Assembly: GCA_040755915.1 (NCBI GenBank)
Contig: JBFLWM010000030.1
Coordinates: 1-38,957 of the forward strand
DNA length: 38,957 bases
Origin: Sulfurivermis sp040755915
GTDB lineage: Bacteria; Pseudomonadota; Gammaproteobacteria; Thiohalomonadales; Thiohalomonadaceae
Direction: 5' to 3'
This document shows, in pieces, positions 1-8,767 of the stretch. The first letter of the stretch is position 1. Each line of letters begins with the position of its first letter. Under the pieces are notes generated by a model. It saw only the letters and a program-made list of their open reading frames with translations, did no database searches and was not told the origin of the DNA. A program made the position numbers and the translations under genes.

Positions 1-2
1 GC

Positions 3-107
3 TGCGAGGTTATCTCATCGGCGTGGATAAAAATGACCTTGGCCGATTACCGCGAGGCATTACGGGTGCTTAGAGAAGACCGGTTTACTCATGCACTGGC
101 GGCCTAG
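3..107 (+). CDS. Possible C-terminal end of an unidentified protein (partial)
   Basis: An open frame enters from the left edge and ends at TAG 105-107. It gives about 34 residues ending in DYREALRVLREDRFTHALAA. The composition is protein-like, with charged amphipathic helix character, but I recognise no family. A transposase or recombinase tail is possible given the repeats just downstream; that is a guess. The frame is too short to exclude chance. Confidence 0.25.
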   Translation, partial: CEVISSAWIKMTLADYREALRVLREDRFTHALAA

Positions 108-135
108 TTTTGTGGGGATCCGTCAGGGTCTGTCC

Positions 136-165
136 CCGGTTGTTCCCGGTTGTTCTCGGTTGTTC
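136..165. repeat. Three tandem copies of a 10-bp unit
   Basis: The unit CCGGTTGTTC occurs three times head to tail with a single C-to-T change in the third copy. It lies between the partial frame at the left edge and the end of the SEFIR gene. No spacers are present, so it is not a CRISPR. The function is unknown. Confidence 0.7.
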
Positions 166-187
166 GACTTCTATACGGGATAACTTG

Positions 188-1627
188 CTATATCCTTGAA
201 CCAAGCTGATCGAAGCCAAGCAAGTTCGCCGGATTAAATGACTCGAACTCCCAGCGAGGGAGGTATCTTCTGTCAGCAGAGTATTCATCAAGTTTCGCCT
301 TTATCGCATCTAGGCTGGAGGCGCCCAACAGCGGTAAAGTGCGCGACAGGTAGGTTTTCGAGATTGATCTGGAAAACAGCTCAAATGGTCCATGATGCCT
401 AGTTGCGTAAAGCAGGGTCTCTGGTCTCCAGCTGTCATAGCCAGTTGTGTCTGTCAAATCAGCACGGAGAAAACAAACAAAATCGGCCTGCATAACATGT
501 CGAAACTGCACTCCAGAGGACTTAGAACGCTGCTCAAGAAGGTCCGCTCTTAGTGAAAGACGTTTAGATTTGAGTCTTTTGTTGCGGATTTCCAATGACT
601 TTGTGTGTTCTCGGAAAACGGTGTATGTCGTAGTGGCGTTTTTCCCATATTCTGAGTTGCCGGGGACATAGTAAGGTTGCGAGAGAAGATAAGTTGCCGA
701 TTCAATGTGCTCGCCGCGGAGAAGAAGAGCGAGCGCATAAAGAAACAGCTCGTGAACAATGAACTTGAAATTGTCAAATTCTATATCAGTCCATTGATTG
801 ACGTGTGGTGGGTGGGAGAGGTAGGGAATAAGTGATTCAAAGAACCTGTGAACGACAGGAATATGCAGCTGAATATCTGCGTATTGCATGAGCGTAGTTA
901 AGACTTGAATGAGCTCGTTGCGGTAAGGTGTGAACTCATCAATTGACTTGACTATCCTGTCATCGAGTTCACCATCATCGCTTTTAATGCGGAATCTCTC
1001 AAGATTTTCGGTGAAGACGGAGAAGTACTCATCAAGCGCACCACGCACATAAGCTTTGTCGGTCTTTAATCCCTCAATAACTCGCTTGGCTAAAGCAGAC
1101 GTTCCTAGCGCTGGTGCGTCCGGTTCAACGATAAACGAAGGCGGTTTGCCGATTTCTGGTCTTACGTAAAGCGGCTTGTCGAATATCCATCGCAAGAGCT
1201 TTTCGAAGTTTTCTGCGTATCGGTCACTTTCGCTTAGGTCGACGTAGATTCGTGATCTGTAATATGTGGGTAAGTAAGGTTTGCCATCAGCGTCTCGTTC
1301 AGCAATGACAGCAACAAATTTGTCCTGATCTTGTTTTGCGTAGACCTCTGCTGAAATGATTTGGGTTTCAGTTCCGACGCCCCCTGAACGGCCGTCGGCC
1401 TTGCTTGCATATATTCGATCACATATGAGCACAACCTTGGAAATTGATGGATCAGTTACCATTTTTTCCATGAAGGCGACGGAGTCGTGCCCTTCACGCA
1501 AATCCCACTTGTCGAGGATTACGTCAACGCCGCTACTGACAAGCTCTGTGGCGAGGTCAATGACCCATTGTTCGTGCTCAGACGTAGACCAGCTATATGA
1601 GATGAATAGACGCGGCGGAGTACTCAT
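188..1627 (-). CDS. SEFIR/TIR-domain protein, candidate antiphage defence effector
   Basis: The protein has 479 residues. Residues 5-130 look like a SEFIR domain (TIR superfamily): a first strand with LFISYSWS, then LDKWDLREGHD near 38-48, then the GGVGTE block at 82-87, where E87 or E94 could be the acidic residue used by NAD-cleaving TIR enzymes. Residues about 180-479 are mostly helical and match no family I can name; they may be a sensor or oligomerisation part. Bacterial SEFIR and TIR proteins often act in defence by depleting NAD or making signal nucleotides. That is family knowledge, and activity here is inferred. The gene stands alone and its codons are much more AT-rich than those of neighbouring genes, which suggests transfer. 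An AGGA lies 11 nt upstream of ATG 1627. Confidence 0.75.
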   Translation of the reverse strand: MSTPPRLFISYSWSTSEHEQWVIDLATELVSSGVDVILDKWDLREGHDSVAFMEKMVTDPSISKVVLICDRIYASKADGRSGGVGTETQIISAEVYAKQDQDKFVAVIAERDADGKPYLPTYYRSRIYVDLSESDRYAENFEKLLRWIFDKPLYVRPEIGKPPSFIVEPDAPALGTSALAKRVIEGLKTDKAYVRGALDEYFSVFTENLERFRIKSDDGELDDRIVKSIDEFTPYRNELIQVLTTLMQYADIQLHIPVVHRFFESLIPYLSHPPHVNQWTDIEFDNFKFIVHELFLYALALLLRGEHIESATYLLSQPYYVPGNSEYGKNATTTYTVFREHTKSLEIRNKRLKSKRLSLRADLLEQRSKSSGVQFRHVMQADFVCFLRADLTDTTGYDSWRPETLLYATRHHGPFELFSRSISKTYLSRTLPLLGASSLDAIKAKLDEYSADRRYLPRWEFESFNPANLLGFDQLGSRI

Positions 1628-1802
1628 GCGGAACGTGTCCTGTGGATATAATTAGACGGCCATACGATTGATGTCACGACCAGTGAAATGTTCCATTTCA
1701 TGGTTTTTCTTCGTTTTCCGGGCAGTTGCATCCTGCATTGGCGGGAGCCCTTGGGCGAATATACCGCAAAATGACGGTATATAAACATATTGGTCGATTG
1801 AC

Positions 1803-1822
1803 TGATATCGGTTGATATCGGT
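1803..1822. repeat. Short direct repeat around GATATCGGT
   Basis: TGATATCGGT occurs twice in succession in the gene-free stretch upstream of the SEFIR gene. Each copy contains the self-complementary GATATC. It may be a regulatory site or chance; nothing more can be said. Confidence 0.4.
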
Positions 1823-1851
1823 AGCCGGAATAACCAGAGACAGAGCAGTTT

Positions 1852-1928
1852 GTAGGTTGGGCTGACGCAGGAAGCCCAACGGCCAACGCCAATGTTGGGT
1901 TGCGCTTTGTCAGGCTTACCCAACCTAT
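1852..1928. repeat. Palindromic intergenic repeat of the GTAGGTTGGG family
   Basis: Outer arms TAGGTTGGG (1853-1861) and CCCAACCTA (1919-1927) are exact inverted repeats, and an inner CCCAAC/GTTGGG pair nests inside them. From memory, very similar palindromes are dispersed in many gammaproteobacterial genomes as non-coding repeats. Membership of that family is recalled, not searched. Confidence 0.7.
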
Positions 1929-1929
1929 A

Positions 1930-2420
1930 TGTTTTGATATTCGCGTGCGCGGGGATGGAACACGTGGAACACGGGCCAGACCACGGTTTTCAATTCTGAC
2001 GCGTGCGCACAGCGCACGCCTCCCTCGCGATGCCGTCAGGCGAGCTGCCTTTGACTTTCAACCCCCTTTGTCTCGCCGAGCAACGCAGCCCGGGGCGGAA
2101 TAGCCCGCAGGGGGCGCGCCATGGATGGCGCGCATTTCTCCGTCGGCACACGGACGTGCCGTCGGAGAAACCCGTCCCGGACGAGTAGCGCAGGGAACCC
2201 GCAGGGCGAGACATCGGGGCGGCCTTTTCTTTCGTTAGTTTCTTTTGGCCGCGCAAAAGAAAGTAACACGTCGTACGGGGGCGGAACCCCGACCCAATAC
2301 ATCCGCGCGACAGCGCGCACCACCCCGGAGTAGGGGACGGAACCCCCGCCCAAATCAGCGTGCGCAGCGCACAACGGCCCCTCCCTAACCCTCCCCACAG
2401 GGTGGGGAGGGGACCAAAAA
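1930..2420. repeat. Gene-free mosaic of intergenic hairpin repeats
   Basis: No credible gene is visible on either strand. The stretch contains two clear hairpins. One has 15-nt arms at 2135-2149 and 2156-2170, differing at one position and built around TCTCCGTCGGCAC. The other has perfect 9-nt arms TTTCTTTTG (2239-2247) and CAAAAGAAA (2254-2262). A near-symmetric CCCTCCCC/GGGGAGGG block lies at about 2380-2413. Modules like these recur between genes in several GC-rich gammaproteobacteria, as I recall. The block separates the SEFIR gene from the core genes that follow and probably marks an accessory junction. Confidence 0.6.
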
Positions 2421-3974
2421 TCACACCAACAACCCCTGCCGCGCAAACACCTCCAGCAACCTCTGCACATTGGCCGCCACCGTCGTCGCCATCTTCTTCG
2501 CATCCTGCCTTTTGCCGTCCTCTGCCACCAGCACCTCACCCCGTTCCATCGCACCGACCATTTCCTGCACCAGTTCCTCCACCGTGCGCGTGCCGTCGAG
2601 CAGACGGGCGAGATGTGATGAAAACGCGTCCAGCTGAACGGTGGTATGCCGCACGGTGGCGAGGTGGCCGAGATTCATTTCCGCCTGGGCCCGGGCGAGG
2701 GCGTGCAGGCGCGGGTGTTCGCCGATCTCCTTGCCGTAGCGCTGTACGCGCGGGCTGATGCGGATGGCCTGGTGGGCGTAGAGGCTGAATAGTTCACCGA
2801 ACAGGTGGTCGACCTGATCGGCATGCTGGCGGCCGCCGTTGCCGGTGGTGATCTGCTGCGCGGCGGCAACCAGTTCGGCGAAGGGCACGGCGTCGGGGTG
2901 GACCGCGGCGAGGTGCAGCAGGGCGGCCTTGGTCAATGGGTGGCTGACGTCGTATTCGTGGTTGTCGGCGGAAGTGAACTTCTGTTCGCGCGGGCGGCTC
3001 AGTTCCACCTTTTTCGGCGGCGTGAGCTGGGCGCTGAAGGCGAAGTTCTCGAACTGTTCCAGCGCCAGGTCACGACTCACCGCGCATTCCTTGCGGCAGA
3101 GCAGGGAGCGGCGGAAGTTGCGGTTGCGCACGAAGTCCATGTACTGCTCCAGTTCGTGCATGTCGGCCACATGGTCCAGCGCCTGTTCGGCGGCCTCGCC
3201 CAGGGTGGAGGGGAAGGCGGTGCCCAGTTCCACGTCGCAGATGTATTGCAGGCCGTGACGTTCGGTATCGGCGGCAAACTGACTGAACAGGAAGGGCTGG
3301 TTAATCTCTTCCATGTACTCGTGGTAGATGTAGCTGGGGTGTGCCTTGCGCACGGCGGCGATCTCGCTGCGCAGGTATTTGGCGCTGAGAGCGTCGAGGC
3401 CTCTGGTGGCGTTGTCCATCAGGTCGAACAGTTCGTAGGCCCTGGCCAGGCGCTCGCGTGGAGTTTTGGCGTCGCGCGCGTGGTACAGCAGCATGTCGCG
3501 CAGCATGCCGCGCATGCGCCAGCCGGGCAGGGTGTTGTAGCTGATGTAGGCGATGCCGTTGTCGCTGAGCAGCTCGCGGCACAGTGCCAGCATCTTCTCG
3601 CGCACGAAGTCCGGCACCCAGGAATAGACGCCGTGGGCGATGATGTAGTCGAACTGTCCCAGCGCGGCCCCCAGCTCCATGATGTCACCCTGGCGTACCT
3701 CGATGTTGGTGAGACCGAGCTTGCCGATCAGCTCCTGCGCCACCGCCACCTGGCCGGCGGAGAGTTCGATGCCGAGCACCTGCGCCTGCGGCAGGTGGAA
3801 TGCCAACGGGATGATGTTGCCGCCGGTGGCGCAGCCCAGTTCCAGAATGCGCGCGGTTTCCGGCGCCGGCGTGGCCAGACCGAACAGGCGGCCGAGCACG
3901 CACAGGTGATCGGGATGGGTCTCGGCGAAGGGCGTGCTGTCGTAGGGGATGTCGTCGTAGCTGTCGGCGGTCAT
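2421..3974 (-). CDS. Class I SAM methyltransferase with C-terminal regulatory domain
   Basis: The 517-residue protein carries a Rossmann methyltransferase fold in its first ~200 residues. The SAM-binding motif is ILELGCATGGN, followed by LGIELSAGQ, GDIMEL and IAHGVYSWV. The remaining ~300 residues resemble the methyltransferase regulatory domain found with such enzymes (PF10119 type), including a helical stretch around HEYMEEINQPFLFSQF. The substrate is unknown. ATG 3974 is preferred over an upstream ATG at 4016 because AGGAAA lies 6 nt before it and the upstream extension looks unrelated. It is the last gene before the repeat block, and no partner is evident from context. Confidence 0.85.
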   Translation of the reverse strand: MTADSYDDIPYDSTPFAETHPDHLCVLGRLFGLATPAPETARILELGCATGGNIIPLAFHLPQAQVLGIELSAGQVAVAQELIGKLGLTNIEVRQGDIMELGAALGQFDYIIAHGVYSWVPDFVREKMLALCRELLSDNGIAYISYNTLPGWRMRGMLRDMLLYHARDAKTPRERLARAYELFDLMDNATRGLDALSAKYLRSEIAAVRKAHPSYIYHEYMEEINQPFLFSQFAADTERHGLQYICDVELGTAFPSTLGEAAEQALDHVADMHELEQYMDFVRNRNFRRSLLCRKECAVSRDLALEQFENFAFSAQLTPPKKVELSRPREQKFTSADNHEYDVSHPLTKAALLHLAAVHPDAVPFAELVAAAQQITTGNGGRQHADQVDHLFGELFSLYAHQAIRISPRVQRYGKEIGEHPRLHALARAQAEMNLGHLATVRHTTVQLDAFSSHLARLLDGTRTVEELVQEMVGAMERGEVLVAEDGKRQDAKKMATTVAANVQRLLEVFARQGLLV

Positions 3975-4121
3975 GTCTGTTTCCTGCACATCAGAATATC
4001 CAACGCAAAGGCACAACGGCGCAAAGGTCTGATCGCCGAATGCACCGCTTGGGATCGGAGGCGGTGATGACGCCTAGCCATTTATATCTGTGCGCCCGTG
4101 GCATTGAAGGCTTTTGACTGG

Positions 4122-4889
4122 TCAATCTTTAATCCAGCGGATCTCGCGCGCGGTCTGTTCACCGACTACCACACCGCGCAGGTGGCGCGGGATCTCGGCC
4201 TCGTATTCCGAGAGGGGGATGCGGCCGCCCATGATCTCGGCAAACTGCTGCGGGTGCAGCGGCTCCCTGTCCGGCTCGGCGTAGCCAGAGGGGTGGAGCG
4301 GCTGGTTGCTGGCGTAGTCGTACTTGTCCGTGGCGCCAAACAGATGCAGCAGTTCATGGGCGATGATGACGTTGTTCTGCTCACTTTGCTGCGTACTGGC
4401 GTAGGCATGCACCACGCCGATCAGGCCTTTCTGCAGGCCGAGGGAATGCTCGACGCGTTCGGTATGGGCCGGGTCGTGGTAGACCACGAACATCTGCTGG
4501 CTGCCGGGACCGTCGTAGCTGTCGTTGCGCCAGGCCCACCAGCGCAGCTGCAGGCTCCACAGCGCCACCTCCAATGGCTGCCGTGACGGCGGCGGCGCGG
4601 GTGGCAGGTTGTGCACCTGCGGCGCAAGACGCACCTCGATGGGCTGCGCCACGGGGAGCCCGTAGTGTCCGGCCTCGCGGGCGAGGAATTCGACGACGGC
4701 ACCGTAGCTGTCCTCGCCGAGCGCATCGATGTAGGCGGCGGTACTGGCGCGGCCGTCGCCGTTGATGGGGTAGACGACCAGCCACTGGCTGCGGCTCCAG
4801 TCGGTGCTGCGCCACTGTGTCAGCCAGGTGGTGGCGGCCACCATGAACAGGATGAACAGCAGGATGGCGATGCGGATCTTGCGGAACAT
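4122..4889 (-). CDS. Membrane-anchored putative zinc metallopeptidase (HELLH)
   Basis: The protein has 255 residues. Residues 6-24 form a single hydrophobic segment that would act as an uncleaved anchor, leaving the rest in the periplasm. H178-E179-L-L-H182 is a canonical HExxH zinc-binding site, followed by LFGATDKYDY, which could supply a third ligand. I know no characterised homologue; it resembles conserved hypothetical proteins of proteobacteria. The gene starts 7 bp after the stop of the SDR gene, so the two are probably co-transcribed. Peptidase activity is inferred from the motif only. Confidence 0.75.
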   Translation of the reverse strand: MFRKIRIAILLFILFMVAATTWLTQWRSTDWSRSQWLVVYPINGDGRASTAAYIDALGEDSYGAVVEFLAREAGHYGLPVAQPIEVRLAPQVHNLPPAPPPSRQPLEVALWSLQLRWWAWRNDSYDGPGSQQMFVVYHDPAHTERVEHSLGLQKGLIGVVHAYASTQQSEQNNVIIAHELLHLFGATDKYDYASNQPLHPSGYAEPDREPLHPQQFAEIMGGRIPLSEYEAEIPRHLRGVVVGEQTAREIRWIKD

Positions 4890-4895
4890 GGTGGT

Positions 4896-5756
4896 CTATT
4901 TATTCTCGCCGCGCGAGACACGACGCAGGACCCAGTCCAGTCCACGCGTGGGCAGCAGTCGCTTCAACGTGCCGAAAAGATAGGTCGGGAACGTGACGTA
5001 GTAGCGTGCCCGCGGACGTGGTGACTCCAGGGCGTGGATCACCCTGGCCAGCACCGCCTCCGGCGGCAGGGTGAAGGGGGCGGCAGGCCCCTGCTTGGTG
5101 AGGCGGTTCTCCATGCGCTTGTAGGTGGCGCGGAAGAAGCTGGTTTCGGCGTCGATGTTCTGCCGGTACTTGAGCATGGCGTTGGCGCGGAAGCGGCTGA
5201 TGATCGGGCCGGGCTCGACCAGGCTGACGTGGATGCCGCTGCCGTGCAGTTCCATGCGCAGGGTGTCGGTCAGGCCCTCCAGGGCGAACTTGCTGGCGTT
5301 GTAGGCGCCGCGGAAGGGCAGCGCCACCAGGCCGAGGACCGAGCTGTTGTGGATGATGCGGCCGTGGCCCTGGCGACGCATCACCGCGATGGCACGGCAG
5401 GTGAGTTCGTGGGTGCCGAACAGATTGGTTTCGAACTGCTCGCGCAGCGTGGCGCGGCTGAGGTCTTCCACTGCGCCGGGCTGGCCGTAGGCACCGTTGT
5501 TGAACAGGGCGTCGAGGGTGCCGCCGCTGCGGCGCAGCACTTCGTCCATGGCGGCGTGAATGGACAGCGAGTCGGCAAGGTCGAGCTGCAGCGCCTCCAG
5601 CCCGTCCTGCTGCAGGCGGGCGACGTCTTCGGTCTTGCGGGCGCTGGCAAAGACGCGCCAGCCGCGTGCCTTGAGGCTATGGGCGACGCACAGGCCGATG
5701 CCGCTGGAGCAGCCGGTGATGAGGACGGTGCGGATGGATGGCGGGGTAGTGGGCAT
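4896..5756 (-). CDS. Short-chain dehydrogenase/reductase (SDR) family oxidoreductase
   Basis: The 286-residue protein has the classical SDR plan: nucleotide-binding TGCSSGIG at about 14-21, the NNGAYG (NNAG-type) strand, a catalytic Ser in HNSSVLG, and Y152-x3-K156 in AYNASK. The sequence ARKTEDVARL after the second strand, with a basic residue, favours NADP(H). The substrate is not predictable. The length is somewhat above the 250 typical of classical SDRs because of a C-terminal extension (residues ~225-286), as in retinol- or lipid-related membrane-associated SDRs. It lies directly upstream of the HELLH peptidase gene. Confidence 0.9.
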   Translation of the reverse strand: MPTTPPSIRTVLITGCSSGIGLCVAHSLKARGWRVFASARKTEDVARLQQDGLEALQLDLADSLSIHAAMDEVLRRSGGTLDALFNNGAYGQPGAVEDLSRATLREQFETNLFGTHELTCRAIAVMRRQGHGRIIHNSSVLGLVALPFRGAYNASKFALEGLTDTLRMELHGSGIHVSLVEPGPIISRFRANAMLKYRQNIDAETSFFRATYKRMENRLTKQGPAAPFTLPPEAVLARVIHALESPRPRARYYVTFPTYLFGTLKRLLPTRGLDWVLRRVSRGENK

Positions 5757-5781
5757 GATGCCCGCATTCTACCCCAGCCGG

Positions 5782-6921
5782 CTAGCCGAAGGTGTCTTCC
5801 TTGAATTCGGCCTGGATGCGTTCCACTTGGGCGATGTTGTCGGCCAGGGCGTCGACACAGTCGGTGTCGAGGATGTGGCCGCTCATGCAGCGCAGGGCCT
5901 CCAGCGCCTCGTCATTGCTCCAGGCCTCCTTGTAGGGGCGGCGGCTGGTGAGGGCGTCGAATACGTCGGCTACGGCAATGATGCGCGCCTCGACGGGGAT
6001 GTCTTCATCCTTGAGACCATAGGGATAGCCGCTGCCATCCAGCGCCTCGTGGTGCAGCTCGGCAATGTTGCGCAGCATGTGGCCATGTTCCAGGTCGTGC
6101 AGGCGGAAGTGCCCCAGCATGGTGTCGATGACCTCGCGGCCCTTGCGGGTATGGGTCTTCATCACCTCGAACTCTTCCGGAGTGAGCTTGGCCTCCTTGA
6201 GCAGGATGCTGTCCGGGATGGCGATCTTGCCGATGTCATGCAGCGGCGCGAACATGAAAATGTGTTCGATGAAGTTGTCGTCCAGGTTGTATTTGTCGGC
6301 CAGATGCAGGGCGATGATGCGGGTGTAGCGCGACATGCGATCCAGATGGGTGCCGGTCTCGTTGTCACGGTGGCGCGTGATGTCGCGTGCCGTGTTGATG
6401 GCGTCGGCCAGGTTGCGCATCTTCTGCAGTTCGTGGATCACGGTGAGCGACAGCAGATGGCCGAACAGGTCGAGTTCGTGCAGCATCGCCTCGGTGAGCA
6501 CGCCGCGCTCGCAGGAGTTGAAGAACACGAAACCGCAGAAGCTGCCGCTCTGGTACATCGGCATGGTGTAGCTGGCACCGAAGCCCTGCGCCAGGATGCG
6601 CCGGCTGTGCTCGTGCGTGCTGCCGGAAAAGATGGCCAGGTCGTTGACCACGCGCGGCTTGCCCTGCTCGACGATGCGGCTCAAGGTGGCGCTTTCCGCC
6701 AGCGGCGCCTGGTAGTGACGGAGGGGCGACTCGCCCTCGCTGCTGTAGATGAAGGTCTTCAGCAGATCGGTCTTGTCGTCGTAGAGGGCGACGGCGATGC
6801 GGTGGATCGACGGGCAACGGCCGGCCACGACCTGGTGCAACGCGGCCAGTTTGTCGGCGAGCGGCCGGTTCTCATTGAGAAAGCCCAATGAGTCGTCGCG
6901 GTGGTAAATCGTCTGCTGCAC
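5782..6921 (-). CDS. HD-GYP domain phosphodiesterase with N-terminal GAF-like sensor
   Basis: The 379-residue protein ends in an HD-GYP domain, the class that hydrolyses cyclic di-GMP. H228-D229 lies in LHDIGKIAIPD, and the HHExxDGSGYP signature places GYP at 298-300. The preceding residues ~25-165 look like a GAF-type sensory domain. A conserved RHRDNETGTHLDRMSRY segment supplies the first metal ligand region. No membrane segment is evident, so it is probably cytoplasmic. The start codon is GTG 6921, with AGGGG 8 nt upstream. All core catalytic residues are present, so it is likely active. Confidence 0.9.
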   Translation of the reverse strand: MQQTIYHRDDSLGFLNENRPLADKLAALHQVVAGRCPSIHRIAVALYDDKTDLLKTFIYSSEGESPLRHYQAPLAESATLSRIVEQGKPRVVNDLAIFSGSTHEHSRRILAQGFGASYTMPMYQSGSFCGFVFFNSCERGVLTEAMLHELDLFGHLLSLTVIHELQKMRNLADAINTARDITRHRDNETGTHLDRMSRYTRIIALHLADKYNLDDNFIEHIFMFAPLHDIGKIAIPDSILLKEAKLTPEEFEVMKTHTRKGREVIDTMLGHFRLHDLEHGHMLRNIAELHHEALDGSGYPYGLKDEDIPVEARIIAVADVFDALTSRRPYKEAWSNDEALEALRCMSGHILDTDCVDALADNIAQVERIQAEFKEDTFG

Positions 6922-7070
6922 AGGTATACCCCTGCATCGTGCATGGTGCGCAGCCCGGTTCGCTCCGTTGGTGGGGGTACACGGTAGACGGATGGACGGC
7001 GCAGTATTTTTGTTATGTTTTTCCTAGGGGAATTTATACCAGCCGGGCGGAGGTAATACCAGCGCCGCTG

Positions 7071-7742
7071 TCAGGCCAGCAACACCGCAACGATGCCGGT
7101 GACGAAGATGCCGTCGAAGGTGCCGGCGCCGCCGATGGAGGCGAGCGGGGCGCCGAGGTGGCGGATGTCCTTCAGGCGCAGCAGGTCGGCGCCGATGAGC
7201 ACGCCCAGGGTGCCGCTGATGTAGGCCAGCGGAGCGCTTTGCCCGGGATTGATCAGGATGGCCACCAGGGCGGCGCTGATGGGGGCGACGAACAGCGGCA
7301 TGCCGATGCCGAGTCCGGCAATGGGGCGGCTCATGTGGTAGCTGATGGTGCTGATGGCGCCGATGCCGAGCAGGGCATGGAACAGCGGCAGCGGATTGTT
7401 GAGCAGCAGATAGAGGGAGAAGGTGAGCGGGATCAGGCAGCCGCCGGCATTGACTGCCACCACGGTGCGGCCGGTGAAGGGCGGCAGTTTGATGGGCCAG
7501 AAAGCAGGCAGCGGCGGCGGCTCCGGCGGCTGTTCGGCGCGCACCGAAAACAGCGGCAGGTTGATCAGGCTGCCGGCCAGGGAGCTGAACAGCAGGAGGA
7601 AGGCCGATTGCGATGACAGGCCGAGCTTGTCGAAGGCGATGCTCACCAGTCCGACCTGCAGCACGCCGAGCAGGAAGGCGATGGCGAGGATGAACAGCAG
7701 CAGTTTGTGGGGCGAGCGGAACGGGGCCATTGTCGAGTTCAC
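7071..7742 (-). CDS. DUF1614 family integral membrane protein
   Basis: The 223-residue protein has about six hydrophobic segments, starting with LLLFILAIAFLLGVLQVGLV. It contains the Gly/Asn-rich signatures typical of DUF1614 proteins: GSLINLPLF, VVAVNAGGCLIPLTFSLYLL, and IGGAGTFDGIFVTGIVAVLLA near the C-terminus. The family has no established function. It lies downstream of the PRPP synthetase gene on the same strand after a 150-bp gap that contains a hairpin at 7797-7826, so co-transcription is uncertain. Confidence 0.85.
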   Translation of the reverse strand: MNSTMAPFRSPHKLLLFILAIAFLLGVLQVGLVSIAFDKLGLSSQSAFLLLFSSLAGSLINLPLFSVRAEQPPEPPPLPAFWPIKLPPFTGRTVVAVNAGGCLIPLTFSLYLLLNNPLPLFHALLGIGAISTISYHMSRPIAGLGIGMPLFVAPISAALVAILINPGQSAPLAYISGTLGVLIGADLLRLKDIRHLGAPLASIGGAGTFDGIFVTGIVAVLLA

Positions 7743-7796
7743 CGTAAAGGCGCCGAGAAAAGCAGACGCAGGGATGCAGGAGCCGAGCCCTCTCGG

Positions 7797-7826
7797 CGAA
7801 CAACCCTTGGCAGGGTGCGTTGTTCG
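7797..7826 (-). terminator. Possible hairpin between prs-like and DUF1614 genes
   Basis: CGAACAAC (7797-7804) and GTTGTTCG (7819-7826) are exact inverted repeats around a 14-nt loop. There is no T-tract, so termination or attenuation is only a possibility. Confidence 0.35.
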
Positions 7827-7892
7827 CCCGCGGCATGGGCTACTGCGGCCATGCGGTTATTGCCGCGCGACCCTGGCGGTGAATGCCTCTGT

Positions 7893-8765
7893 TTATTTGA
7901 GGCTGCGCACCGCCTGTGCCAGCAGCGGCGCCAGATGAATGACGTTGCTGGGATGACTGATGCTGTCGGCGCTCCAGATCTGCTCGATACCCGCCTCGTG
8001 CAACTGGCGCGTGGCGTCATCGGCAAACAGGGCGTGGGTGACCAGGCAATGGATGGCGGCGGCGCCGCGGAACTTGAGCTGGCTGGCGACGGCGATGAGG
8101 GTGCGGCCGGTGCTGGCCATGTCGTCCACCAGCACGATGGTGCGGCCCTGATAGCTCATCTCCGGCAGCTTGGTGCGCACGCTGCGATCGCCGAGGCGCT
8201 CCTTGGTGGCGACGGCGTATTCGAGTCCGGCCGGTTCGGCCATGGCACGCACCCACTGTTCCGATTCGGCATCGGGACCGATGAGCATGGGGTTCGGCAC
8301 ATGCTGGGCAAGGAACTCGATCATCGCCGGGGCGGCGGTGAGGGCCATGGCCTGGCCGCGCGGGATGGCCTGTTCCAGGCGCTCGATGCGGTGCAGGTGC
8401 GGGTCGACGGTGATCACGGCGTCGAACAGTTCGGCGAGGAAGCCGCCGATGATCTTCTGGCTCACCGCCTCGCCGGCATGGAAGGCGATGTCCTGGCGCA
8501 TGTAGCACAGGTAGGGTGCGACGAGGGTGATGTGCCTGGCGCCCAGCTCGCGCGCGGTGCGTGCCACCAGCATCAGCTCCACCAGCTTGTCGTTGGGCTG
8601 ATCCAGCGTACGGCACACCACCACCTGTTCGGGCAGCTGTGCCGGCAGTGTCACCTTGCTCTCGCCATCGGGGAAGCGGTGGATCTCCACCGGGGCGAAG
8701 GGCAGGCCGAGGGCCTCCGCCAGACGGCGGCCCTGTGCCTCGTAATCATGAAAGCCCAGCAGCAT
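7893..8765 (-). CDS. prs: Ribose-phosphate pyrophosphokinase, archaeal-type
   Basis: The 290-residue enzyme would form PRPP from ribose 5-phosphate and ATP for nucleotide, His, Trp and NAD synthesis. Visible features are the VDPHLHR metal-site motif, the PRPP loop VLVDDMASTGRT and the flexible-loop KERLGDRSV. It is shorter than the ~315 residues of the usual bacterial Prs and begins abruptly with MLLGFHDYEAQGRRLAEALG, like archaeal class enzymes. Its start overlaps the stop of the phosphorylase gene: GTG 8771 gives a 4-bp overlap and ATG 8765 lies two codons later. This indicates translational coupling. It is probably a second, specialised Prs rather than the housekeeping copy; that is inference. 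Confidence 0.85.
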   Translation of the reverse strand: MLLGFHDYEAQGRRLAEALGLPFAPVEIHRFPDGESKVTLPAQLPEQVVVCRTLDQPNDKLVELMLVARTARELGARHITLVAPYLCYMRQDIAFHAGEAVSQKIIGGFLAELFDAVITVDPHLHRIERLEQAIPRGQAMALTAAPAMIEFLAQHVPNPMLIGPDAESEQWVRAMAEPAGLEYAVATKERLGDRSVRTKLPEMSYQGRTIVLVDDMASTGRTLIAVASQLKFRGAAAIHCLVTHALFADDATRQLHEAGIEQIWSADSISHPSNVIHLAPLLAQAVRSLK

Positions 8766-8767
8766 GC

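Noticed and set aside
136..165. CRISPR-like repeat
   Set aside because: The 10-bp units are directly adjacent with no spacers and no cas genes are in the window.
2003..2758. Short open frames in the repeat mosaic at the end of the methyltransferase gene
   Set aside because: They are Arg/Pro-rich, overlap palindromic repeats, occur on both strands, and lack start signals.
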